The notes beneath the pieces are model-generated. The model saw only the letters and a program-made list of their open reading frames with translations. It did not search any database and was not told the DNA's origin. Positions 1 through 7,001 of a stretch of 21,824 nt of DNA are shown piece after piece. Position 1 is the first letter of the stretch. Each line of letters opens with the position of its first letter. Source of the DNA: JACROF01 sp964598995. GTDB lineage: Bacteria; Patescibacteriota; Microgenomatia; Levybacterales; UBA12049. The stretch covers positions 1 through 21,824 of the forward strand of contig CAZRDR010000057.1 in the NCBI GenBank assembly GCA_964598995.1. Reading direction: 5' to 3'. Both the position numbers and the translations under genes were made by a program.

Positions 1-914
1 ATCTTCTTTTACATTTAGAGGATGTGATGCATCAGCGAATCATCGGACAGGACGTGGCAGTTCATAGTATCAGCGAAGCGTTGCGAAGAGTTCGTACAGG
101 GGTTGAGACCAGAGAGCGACCCGTGTCATTTCTCTTCCTCGGGCCGACAGGTGTCGGGAAGACCGAGACCGCAAAAGTATTAGCATCGACGTATTTTGCA
201 AATGAAGCGACGATGATCAGACTCGATATGAGTGAGTATGCTGATGAGGAAGGTCAGAGGAGACTGCTAGGTGCGCTTCCTGGACAGGGAGAAGAGCGAG
301 GCGAGCTGACAGAGCAGGTTCGAGATCATCCGTATTCACTGTTGCTGCTTGATGAATTCGAAAAGGCACATCCGACTATCCTTAATCTCTTTTTACAGAT
401 TTTAGAAGATGGAAGACTCACCGATAATCGCGGCCGGACAGTCTCATTTATTAATACAATGATTATTGCTACCTCTAACGCAGGCTCAGAATTTATTCAT
501 GAGGCAATTGAAAAAGGACGCATGATTGATAAGCAGTTCGAGACGGAACTTTTCGAGTACCTGCAAAGTCAAAGGCTCTTCAAGCCTGAACTCCTCAACC
601 GTTTTGATGGCGTCATCACCTTCAAACCTCTTAACGAGGAAGAAGTCAATAAGATTGCGGCGATTCTATTGCAGGATTTGACGAAACAGTTGGACCAAAA
701 AGACATTACGCTTGAGTATGATGAAAGTGTCTTAAGTAAGATAAGTAAAGAAGCCTACAACAAAGAAATGGGTGCCCGTCCGATCAGACGGTACCTCCAG
801 GATACGCTCGATGACCTGCTCTCACAGAAAATGCTGTCTCAGGAAATCAGTCGCGGTGATCATATTAAGGTAACAGTCGACCCAACCAATCAATTTTCTC
901 TTCAGAAAATATAG
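1..914 (+). CDS. Clp/HSP100-family AAA+ ATPase, C-terminal (D2) module; 5' end off window
   Basis: An ATP-driven protein unfoldase of the ClpB/ClpC class; only the second AAA+ module and C-terminal domain are in view. The frame is open through the left edge (residues LLHLED precede the first Met), so the start lies outside. Visible: Walker A GPTGVGKT (141-164), Walker B LLLLDEFEKAH with its Asp-Glu at about 351-356, sensor 1 in IIATSNAGS, the arginine-finger region LLNRFDG, and sensor 2 GARPIRR near the C-terminus. Family members normally have a pore loop GYVGY before a GG-Q-LTE segment; here that place (279-302) reads PGQGEERG with no aromatic residue and about two residues fewer. No ClpP-docking LGF-like loop is recognised, so partnership with ClpP cannot be claimed. 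The family is certain; ClpB versus ClpC, and whether it still threads substrates, is not. Confidence 0.92.
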   Translation, partial: LLLHLEDVMHQRIIGQDVAVHSISEALRRVRTGVETRERPVSFLFLGPTGVGKTETAKVLASTYFANEATMIRLDMSEYADEEGQRRLLGALPGQGEERGELTEQVRDHPYSLLLLDEFEKAHPTILNLFLQILEDGRLTDNRGRTVSFINTMIIATSNAGSEFIHEAIEKGRMIDKQFETELFEYLQSQRLFKPELLNRFDGVITFKPLNEEEVNKIAAILLQDLTKQLDQKDITLEYDESVLSKISKEAYNKEMGARPIRRYLQDTLDDLLSQKMLSQEISRGDHIKVTVDPTNQFSLQKI

Positions 915-922
915 CGTTTTTC

Positions 923-951
923 TTGACAGAGGTGAGTAATATGACTACGCT
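923..951 (+). promoter_or_regulatory. Candidate sigma70 promoter of the vWA gene
   Basis: A perfect TTGACA (923-928) is followed at 17 nt by TACGCT (946-951). Overlapping alternatives TATAGT (951-956) and TATAGG (956-961) are better -10 matches but sit too far from this -35. The start codon is at 970. The -35 is convincing and the exact -10 is not. Confidence 0.5.
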
Positions 952-969
952 ATAGTATAGGGTCTGCCC

Positions 970-2073
970 ATGAAAAAACGAGTTACTACCAAAAAACGCG
1001 CGAATCGCGTTACCCGTACCCGCCATAAAAAATTACATCACCGCATTATATCTTTTTTCAAAGGTGATGGGGGTATCTATACTATCTTCGTTCTCGCATC
1101 AGTCATGGCAGGAGCATTTGCGCTCACCGGTGGTGTGATCCCCAGTCTTAACCCTAAGCCATCCGCTGCCGATCAAGTAAGTATCGATCCTGATAGTGCC
1201 AAAAGAAGCTCAGAAAGTGCGTTACAGCTCGTTGACATAAAAGTAAAACCAACTGATACGCCAGTTCCTTCCCCTACGTCTACGCCAGCAACTACACCAC
1301 CAACTACACCTACACCTGCTGTTCAGGCGTGTTTGGACAAAACAATTATTACGCTTTTGATCGACTTGTCATCCTCGATGAGTCAAAATCAAAAAGCTGG
1401 TGCCCTGCAAGATGCATTAGGAGACTTTACGACTGCTCTTTACAAATCAAATGGTAAGACAGTCGTGAGTGCGATAGGCTTTGGCGCCGGTCCGGCATTT
1501 TCATACAACGGCACAGCTGGTGTAACGTTGATCATGGGTTATACTTCCAACAAAGATCTTGTCTATCAGCGTCTCTCATCAGTTTCGCCTGGAATTGATG
1601 GGGGAACTTATACGCGTGATGCTTTTAGTACCGCTATTTCACGTATCACTGATTATCAAGGCTCTCACCCGAAAAAAGATAATAATTATGTCTCTATTCT
1701 CTTTACTGATGGTGTACCTGAAAATGTCGAGTGGATTGATTCTGACTGTTATAAGTCGGTTTTTGCGGCGTCTGGAAATGTATGCTGGTCTAAACTACGC
1801 GATCCTCGTGCTACTCCCTACTCACGATATAGCACCGATTTAACGACAAAGCTTAAAGGTCTTAATAATAAGGTCTACTCAATCGGTATTTACAACAGTA
1901 CTCCAGGGACACGGGGAAGCGGTCTCACCACGGATCTTCAGACTTTGTTACAGACGATTGCATCTAAATCTACCAGTCCATACTACCAGTCAATTGATCT
2001 TAGAAATGGTGATCCAAAGGATCTGACGAAGCTCTTCTCATCTGTCCTGAAAGACGTCTGTGCTACTAACTAG
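970..2073 (+). CDS. Membrane-anchored von Willebrand factor A domain protein
   Basis: Predicted surface protein of 367 residues, tethered by one N-terminal membrane segment. A very basic N-terminus (residues 1-32) precedes a hydrophobic segment around residues 36-58, giving an N-in topology. A Pro/Thr-rich linker follows (about 93-116), then a vWA fold. The MIDAS metal site is visible: D132-L-S134-S-S136, a Thr at 213 or 215 in GGTYTRD, and D247 in LFTDG. Cysteines at the start and end of the domain and in the middle could form disulphides. vWA domains with an intact MIDAS usually bind a protein ligand through a divalent metal; the ligand here is unknown. There is no LPXTG-type motif at the C-terminus, so it is not an obvious substrate of the sortase encoded further right. 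It has its own promoter between the Clp ATPase and nusA. Confidence 0.85.
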   Translation: MKKRVTTKKRANRVTRTRHKKLHHRIISFFKGDGGIYTIFVLASVMAGAFALTGGVIPSLNPKPSAADQVSIDPDSAKRSSESALQLVDIKVKPTDTPVPSPTSTPATTPPTTPTPAVQACLDKTIITLLIDLSSSMSQNQKAGALQDALGDFTTALYKSNGKTVVSAIGFGAGPAFSYNGTAGVTLIMGYTSNKDLVYQRLSSVSPGIDGGTYTRDAFSTAISRITDYQGSHPKKDNNYVSILFTDGVPENVEWIDSDCYKSVFAASGNVCWSKLRDPRATPYSRYSTDLTTKLKGLNNKVYSIGIYNSTPGTRGSGLTTDLQTLLQTIASKSTSPYYQSIDLRNGDPKDLTKLFSSVLKDVCATN

Positions 2074-2086
2074 GATATACCCTGTG

Positions 2087-2115
2087 TTGAACCTAGGCTC
2101 CTGATCTGGTATACT
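2087..2115 (+). promoter_or_regulatory. nusA promoter, nearly leaderless
   Basis: TTGAAC (2087-2092), 17-nt spacer, TATACT (2110-2115) with an extended -10 TG at 2107-2108. The ATG at 2125 is 9 nt after the -10, so transcription should start at or within a few bases of the start codon. No Shine-Dalgarno fits in that space. Confidence 0.72.
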
Positions 2116-2124
2116 TACAAAACT

Positions 2125-3318
2125 ATGCCAGCAATACAACGAAGTGAATTCGCATTAGCCTTAAATCAAGTTGCAACCGAGCGTGGAGTCAACGTAGAAG
2201 TTGTCTTAGACACCGTTCGTAACGCCATCTTAGCTGCTTATCGAAAAGATCATCCTGGGATCGAAGTAGAAGAATACGCAGCTGAACTTAATCCAAATAC
2301 TGGTGAAGCAAGTATCCTCCATAATGGAGAGGATGTTACCCCTCCTGGCTTTGGTCGTATCGCAGCTCAGACAGCTAAGCAAGTAATTCTTCAGAAAATC
2401 CGCGAGAAAGAAAAAGAAGCAATTATTTCTGACTACAAAGATAAAGTCGGTCAGATCGTCAATGGAACAGTCCTTCGTTTCGCTGGACCAAATGTTATCG
2501 TTGATATCGGTAAGACTGAAGCGCTTATGCCTCCACAAGAGCAGGTTAGAGACGAAAAATACTATCAAAATCAGCGCTTAGTCGTCTTCATAAAAGAAAT
2601 CCGAGAAGGTGCAAAGGGTGAAGAAGTTATCGTATCTCGTGCAGATAACGGACTTCTTGAAGGTTTATTTAAGCGTGAAGTCCCAGAAGTCGCTTCAGGC
2701 AGTGTTATCCTTAAGTCAATCGAGCGTGAAGCTGGTAACCGTTCAAAGGTTGCCGTTGCTTCAACCCAAAGTGGTATCGATCCAGTCGGAAGTTGTGTCG
2801 GCCAAAAGGGTGTCCGCGTCCAAGCTATTATCCAGGAAGTCGGCGGTATTGAAAAAATCGATATTATCCAATGGCAGGAAGATATTAAATCGTACATTGC
2901 AGCTGCATTATCACCTGCTAAAAATGTCGAAGTACACCTAAATGAAGAAGAGAAAATTGCTCGCGTCGTTGTTCCACAGGAAGAATTATCACTTGCTATC
3001 GGAAAAGACGGCCAGAATGTCCGCCTCGCATCAAAATTAACTGGTTACAGAATTGAGATCGAAGGAACTGAGCCCGTAAAGACAGAAGAACCAGCCGAGG
3101 AAGAAGCTCAAGAACCAAAGGCAGAGGAGACGCCAGTTGAAGAGGCACCAGCAGAAGAACCAAAAGAAGAAGCTACAGCAGAAATAGCTGAGGAAGTAGC
3201 CTCAGTTGAGGCACCTCAAGATGAATCAGCAGCAGCTGTTGAAGAAGGCCTGCCAACTGAAGAAACACCAGCAGAATCGACACCTACCGAAGATAACGAA
3301 GCAACCCTTGAGAGTTAG
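2125..3318 (+). CDS. nusA: Transcription termination/antitermination factor NusA
   Basis: RNA polymerase-associated factor that modulates pausing, termination and antitermination. All core domains are visible in 397 residues: N-terminal polymerase-binding domain (1-105), S1 domain (107-172), KH1 (about 200-262) with the signature IDPVGSCVGQKG and RVQAII, and KH2 (about 270-312) with LAIGKDGQNVRLA. From residue 313 to the end is a Glu/Ala/Pro/Thr-rich acidic tail of about 85 residues with no recognisable fold. It is not an E. coli-type AR repeat, whose features I do not see. The gene begins the conserved nusA-infB cluster, 51 nt before infB. The upstream genes rimP and ylxR that often accompany nusA are not next to it. 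Confidence 0.97.
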   Translation: MPAIQRSEFALALNQVATERGVNVEVVLDTVRNAILAAYRKDHPGIEVEEYAAELNPNTGEASILHNGEDVTPPGFGRIAAQTAKQVILQKIREKEKEAIISDYKDKVGQIVNGTVLRFAGPNVIVDIGKTEALMPPQEQVRDEKYYQNQRLVVFIKEIREGAKGEEVIVSRADNGLLEGLFKREVPEVASGSVILKSIEREAGNRSKVAVASTQSGIDPVGSCVGQKGVRVQAIIQEVGGIEKIDIIQWQEDIKSYIAAALSPAKNVEVHLNEEEKIARVVVPQEELSLAIGKDGQNVRLASKLTGYRIEIEGTEPVKTEEPAEEEAQEPKAEETPVEEAPAEEPKEEATAEIAEEVASVEAPQDESAAAVEEGLPTEETPAESTPTEDNEATLES

Positions 3319-3369
3319 TATGAGAGTTCTCACTTTAACATCACCGGTTACTCAGAAAGAGACTAACAC

Positions 3370-4815
3370 ATGGCAGACACACAACATACACTTTTTCCTC
3401 CAGTCGTAACAGTATTAGGCCACGTTGACCACGGTAAAACTACGCTATTAGATGCTATCCGCAGTACCTCTATTGCAGAGCGTGAACATGGCGGTATTAC
3501 CCAGAAAATCGGAGCTTCAAGTATCGAAATTATGGTTGATAACAAGCCACGACGTATCACCTTTATCGATACTCCAGGTCATGAAGCGTTCTCTAAGATG
3601 CGCAGTCGCGGTGCTCAGGCTGCAGACATTGCTTTATTAATCGTCTCAGCAGTTGACGGAGTCATGCCACAGACACGCGAGAGTATTAATATCTTAAAGA
3701 CGTCAGGTCTGCCGATGATCGTCGTCCTCACTAAATCTGATCTTCCTGGTAAAAATATTGAGAAAGTAAAAGGACAGGTCCTGCGTGAGGGAATCATGCT
3801 TGAAGGGATGGGAGGAGACGTCCCAGTTATCGAGGTATCAGCTAAGACGAACTACAACATCAAAGAGCTTCTCGACCTCATTTTACTTGTTCAGGAAGTG
3901 CATGCCTCGACTCATCCAGTCACAATGAGTCCGACTAATCCCTTAAAAGCCATCGTTATTGAGTCAAAGCTCGATCAGAAAGCAGGCCCACGTGCGACAA
4001 TTGTCATCAGAGATGGTAGTCTCACTCCTCGCCAAGAAGTATTCGATGAAAGTGGTGCCTTTAAAGTCCGCTCACTCATGAATGATGCAGGTAAAATGCT
4101 TGAGAAAGCAACGGTAGGGGATGCGGTCGAAGTCTTAGGATTCCTAAAAGTTCCTGCAGTCGGGAGTCTGATTACCGGTGCCGCTCAGGATAAGAAAGAG
4201 GAGCAGGCCAAACTTCGTGAAACAGTAGACTATTCACCACTTGCTGATAAAGAAGAGTTACCAATTATTCTCGTTGCAGATTCTCAAGGTTCACTTGAGG
4301 CTATCGTCAATGCACTTCCAGAGAAAATATCTATTCTTGAGCAGAAGACAGGTGAGATGACTGAGAGTGATGTCCTCCATGCCAAATCCACAGGCGCACT
4401 TATCATCGGCTTTAATTCCAAGATCAGACCAGATGTGCAGAAATTAGCGCGAACAGAAAAAGTACTCATGAAGAACTATACCATTATCTATGAGCTGCTT
4501 GATGAGTTAGCTGATGTCCTTGAAGGTAAAAGACTGGCTGCGATTGAACAGATTTATGGTACAGCTAATATTTTGGCTAAATTCCCATTCGAGAAGACTT
4601 TTGCGCTTGGTATCTCAGTTATGGATGGCAGAGTTGCTCGGGGAGATAAGATCAGGATCATGCGTGGGGACGATATCGTGGGTGAATCACAGGTAACTTC
4701 GCTTCGAATTGGGAAAAATCCTACCTCTAAGGTCGAGAAGGGCCACGAGGCTGGCATAGTCATTACACCTATGCTTGACTTTCAGGTCGGAGATGTGCTA
4801 CTATCCCATGAATAA
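3370..4815 (+). CDS. infB: Translation initiation factor IF-2, minimal form
   Basis: GTPase that places initiator fMet-tRNA on the ribosome and drives subunit joining. At 481 residues it is far shorter than E. coli IF2 (890) and starts almost directly with the G domain, so the whole N-terminal region is missing. G1 is GHVDHGKT (17-24), G3 DTPGH (67-71, with His71 the likely catalytic His), and G5 SAK (157-159). G2 reads GGITQKIGA (41-49), with Lys46 where IF2 normally has His. G4 reads TKSD (121-124) in place of NKxD. The EF-Tu-like domain II, domain III and the C-terminal tRNA-binding barrel follow; the barrel has EAGI where many IF2s have ECGI. A purine tract (about 3354-3362) may act as ribosome binding site. 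It is probably cotranscribed with nusA. Confidence 0.96.
   Translation: MADTQHTLFPPVVTVLGHVDHGKTTLLDAIRSTSIAEREHGGITQKIGASSIEIMVDNKPRRITFIDTPGHEAFSKMRSRGAQAADIALLIVSAVDGVMPQTRESINILKTSGLPMIVVLTKSDLPGKNIEKVKGQVLREGIMLEGMGGDVPVIEVSAKTNYNIKELLDLILLVQEVHASTHPVTMSPTNPLKAIVIESKLDQKAGPRATIVIRDGSLTPRQEVFDESGAFKVRSLMNDAGKMLEKATVGDAVEVLGFLKVPAVGSLITGAAQDKKEEQAKLRETVDYSPLADKEELPIILVADSQGSLEAIVNALPEKISILEQKTGEMTESDVLHAKSTGALIIGFNSKIRPDVQKLARTEKVLMKNYTIIYELLDELADVLEGKRLAAIEQIYGTANILAKFPFEKTFALGISVMDGRVARGDKIRIMRGDDIVGESQVTSLRIGKNPTSKVEKGHEAGIVITPMLDFQVGDVLLSHE
4775..4804 (+). promoter_or_regulatory. Possible promoter inside the 3' end of infB
   Basis: TTGACT (4775-4780), 18-nt spacer, TACTAT (4799-4804) with extended -10 TG at 4796-4797. 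It would start transcription about 15 nt before the DHH-like gene. It lies inside coding sequence and the DHH-like gene may simply be read through from infB, so this is weak. Confidence 0.3.
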
Positions 4816-4826
4816 TATAGGATAGT

Positions 4827-5918
4827 ATGGATAATCAAGCACTCCAAAAAATCAAAGATACAATTGCATCTGCATCGAAGGTCTCTATTGCCGTATCTGC
4901 AACACCTAGTGTTGATCAAATGGCTGCAGCATTAGCACTCTCACTTAGCCTCCAATCACAAGGAAAAAGTGTTACTGTCGTCTCTCCAACAGAACCAATC
5001 GTTGAACTTTCATCGCTAGTTGGTATTGATAAGGTTAAGACATCAAATGAAGGAACTGGCGGCGACCTCGTCGTCTCATTTCCATACCGCGAAGGAGAAA
5101 TTGAAAAAGTTTCATATACTATCGAAAATGGCTCACTGAATATCGTCGTTAAAGCCGGCGAAATGGGCTTAACATTTAGTGAACAAGATGTTCAATTTAA
5201 GCGCGGTAGTGATAAGCCAGAACTTCTCTTTACGATTGGTGCAGCACGTCTTTCAGATGTTGAAGGTATGTTCCCAGAAGGATCACTGCAGGATGTAACC
5301 GTTATTAATATTGATAACAGTAGTGAAAATGAAGGCTTCGGTGCGATGGTTCTCGTCTCACCACGCTTCTCATCCCTTTCAGAGCAGATGGCTGATCTTA
5401 TGCTTAACTTAGGTTATGATATCGATGTTGATGCAAGTCAGAACTTACTCTCAGGTATTATTAACGCAACCAATAATTTCCAGAATCCTAATACGTCATA
5501 CCTCGCATTTGAAGTTGCATCTATTCTTATGAAAAAGGGTGCTGTACGTGCGGAAGCACGTCCAGCTGTCTCAACTCAGCCACAGTTCCAGCGCCAACAG
5601 CCACGACCTCAGATGCAGAATCAGCAGCCAATGCGTCAGCCTCAACAGCCAAGACCACAACAGCAGTCTCAGCCAAGAGATGATCGTCAGGATCGCCGCG
5701 ATGCAATTCGCGAAGCATTAAGAGCTCAGTCACAAAATCGTAACAACGATCAGCGTCAGGATCAGCCACGACGTGAAGAGCGTCAGCCGCAGCAGCCACG
5801 TCAGGCACAGCAACAGCCAACTCAAATGCAACCACAACAGCCTGTACAACAGTCTGACCAGAAGCCACCTTCTGATTGGTTAACGCCTAAAGTTTACAAA
5901 GGCTCAACCTCAGTTTAA
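4827..5918 (+). CDS. DHH-family pseudo-phosphoesterase with Q/P/R-rich tail
   Basis: A 363-residue protein whose first 240 residues follow the DHH phosphoesterase fold (NrnA/RecJ-like) but lack most catalytic residues. Where family members have H-x-x-P-D-G-D the sequence has SATPSVD (24-30), keeping only D30. The motif-2 Asp is not present around LLFTIGAARL (133-142). The eponymous DHH is D163-N-S165. The later G-I-x-T-D-T motif is GIINAT (210-215), with Ala214 at the Asp position. A segment of about 60 residues (70-130) is inserted between motifs 1 and 2. Residues 245-345 are a disordered Gln/Pro/Arg-rich tail replacing the usual DHHA1 substrate domain. It starts 11 nt after infB, the place where many bacteria carry nrnA. 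Hydrolase activity is unlikely; an RNA- or nucleotide-binding or scaffolding role is a guess. Confidence 0.8.
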   Translation: MDNQALQKIKDTIASASKVSIAVSATPSVDQMAAALALSLSLQSQGKSVTVVSPTEPIVELSSLVGIDKVKTSNEGTGGDLVVSFPYREGEIEKVSYTIENGSLNIVVKAGEMGLTFSEQDVQFKRGSDKPELLFTIGAARLSDVEGMFPEGSLQDVTVINIDNSSENEGFGAMVLVSPRFSSLSEQMADLMLNLGYDIDVDASQNLLSGIINATNNFQNPNTSYLAFEVASILMKKGAVRAEARPAVSTQPQFQRQQPRPQMQNQQPMRQPQQPRPQQQSQPRDDRQDRRDAIREALRAQSQNRNNDQRQDQPRREERQPQQPRQAQQQPTQMQPQQPVQQSDQKPPSDWLTPKVYKGSTSV

Positions 5919-5943
5919 GCAATTTGAATTAATTAGCCTTGAT

Positions 5944-5973
5944 TTGACAACGTGCTTAAATTATTGAAATACT
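5944..5973 (+). promoter_or_regulatory. Promoter of the PsbP-like gene, leaderless
   Basis: Perfect TTGACA (5944-5949), 18-nt spacer, AATACT (5968-5973), and ATG only 6 nt later at 5980. The predicted transcript begins at about the start codon. Confidence 0.62.
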
Positions 5974-5979
5974 TGTGCT

Positions 5980-6678
5980 ATGGATGATATCCAATCTTCA
6001 CCTCAGCAATCACCTGCTAACCTAGATATCACCTCTTCTAATGTAACAAAGTCTACAAAAAATAAATGGTTATTTATACTCTGCGTTCTTTTTTGCACAT
6101 GTATCGTTATTGGAACTCTCCTTCTTCTCGTTAGTAGAAGAGATAAGGCAGTAGAAACGAGATCCTACTCCTCTCGTAAAAAATCAGCAGAACCCGTTAT
6201 AAATAAGTTAACTCCTAATAAATCCTTACCAGTTTCAACCTCTGTTCGTTCGTTAAAGACATTTATGGCATCAGGTAGGAAGTATCAATTTGATTATCCT
6301 GCGGACTGGAATTCATCTGTTGCGACAAATGAATCGGGTAATGCGATAACAGTCTATTGCTACGAACAATGTTCAGCCAAAGATACAGTTATAAATTTTG
6401 TTGTCGCTAATTCTTCATATAATTCAGTTCAGGAATTTAAATCTAAAAGTGACGGGATAGTTGATTTCTCTTCTACATACATTGATGGAGTCCCTGCTGT
6501 GGTGGCGTTGAGAAAAACTTGCTCTGCCTGTACTGCTACAGAAGTTACTTACTTTTTATCTAAGGAAGGACAAGGCTATATAATTGCCGTATCATATAAA
6601 GACAAAGAAATTCCTTCATTAGCTGACTTACCAGCATCCTATCCAGATATCTTATCAACATTTAAATTTCTTCAATAA
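5980..6678 (+). CDS. Anchored protein with PsbP-like extracytoplasmic domain
   Basis: A 232-residue protein of unknown role. A polar N-terminus (1-29) leads into one hydrophobic segment (about 30-51), which contains two Cys but no clear lipobox with a following cleavage site. A Ser/Lys/Pro linker follows (52-90), and a compact domain (about 95-232) opens with KYQFDYPADW. That opening and the ending ILSTFKFL resemble PsbP-like and related lipoprotein domains in which an aromatic 'F-Y-P-x-x-W' starts the fold; this is fold-level resemblance only. Four Cys in the domain (two in CYEQC, two in CSAC) could form disulphides. It has its own promoter and interrupts the RNA-metabolism cluster between the DHH-like gene and rpsO, where truB and ribF would often be, so it may be a later insertion. 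Confidence 0.68.
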   Translation: MDDIQSSPQQSPANLDITSSNVTKSTKNKWLFILCVLFCTCIVIGTLLLLVSRRDKAVETRSYSSRKKSAEPVINKLTPNKSLPVSTSVRSLKTFMASGRKYQFDYPADWNSSVATNESGNAITVYCYEQCSAKDTVINFVVANSSYNSVQEFKSKSDGIVDFSSTYIDGVPAVVALRKTCSACTATEVTYFLSKEGQGYIIAVSYKDKEIPSLADLPASYPDILSTFKFLQ

Positions 6679-6688
6679 ACTAGTTATA

Positions 6689-6717
6689 TTGCTAAAAATA
6701 AGCAGAATTGCTATAAT
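6689..6717 (+). promoter_or_regulatory. rpsO-pnp promoter, leaderless
   Basis: TTGCTA (6689-6694), 17-nt spacer, consensus TATAAT (6712-6717) with extended -10 TG (6709-6710). The rpsO ATG at 6726 is 8 nt downstream, placing the start of transcription on the start codon. This is the strongest promoter-like sequence in the window. Confidence 0.78.
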
Positions 6718-6725
6718 ACACTTCT

Positions 6726-6995
6726 ATGCCGCTTTCAGTAGTAGAAAAACAAGACATTATTAAACAGTTCCAAACAGCTGATGGAGATACAGGAAGTCCA
6801 GAAGTTCAAATCGCACTTCTCACTCACCGCATCACTCGTCTTGCAGATCACTTAAAAGATCATGGTCATGATGTTCACAGTCGTCGTGGACTTCTCTCAA
6901 TGATTGCAAAGCGTCGCCGCCTTCTTAACTTCTTGGTTAAAGTCGATAAGACTCGCGCCTCAGATATTAAAAAGAAGATTGGATTGAAAGACTAA
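6726..6995 (+). CDS. rpsO: 30S ribosomal protein S15
   Basis: Primary 16S rRNA-binding protein of the small-subunit platform. The 89 residues are full family length, with the typical helical sequence: TGSPEVQIALLTHRI near residues 22-36, the rRNA-contacting H-x-D-x-H-S-R-R-G-L segment (DVHSRRGL), and KRRRLLNFL. It is followed after 6 nt by pnp, the classic rpsO-pnp order. In E. coli this mRNA is autoregulated through a 5' leader; here the promoter appears to leave no leader, so that mode of control would not be available. Confidence 0.98.
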   Translation: MPLSVVEKQDIIKQFQTADGDTGSPEVQIALLTHRITRLADHLKDHGHDVHSRRGLLSMIAKRRRLLNFLVKVDKTRASDIKKKIGLKD

Positions 6996-7001
6996 AAATA
7001 C

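Noticed and set aside
2076..2113. Inverted arms TATACC and GGTATA around the nusA promoter, plus a CCTAGG palindrome between them.
   Set aside because: Arms are 6 bp with a 26-nt loop and one is simply the -10 box; too weak to call an operator without conservation data.
3320..3332. Small dyad TGAGAGTTCTCA between nusA and infB, as a terminator or promoter element.
   Set aside because: Five-base arms, no T-run, no matching -10/-35; readthrough from nusA is simpler.
5527..5868. Long antisense reading frame opposite the Q/P/R-rich tail.
   Set aside because: It is a by-product of the CAG/CCA-rich repeat composition; no start signal and no recognisable protein.
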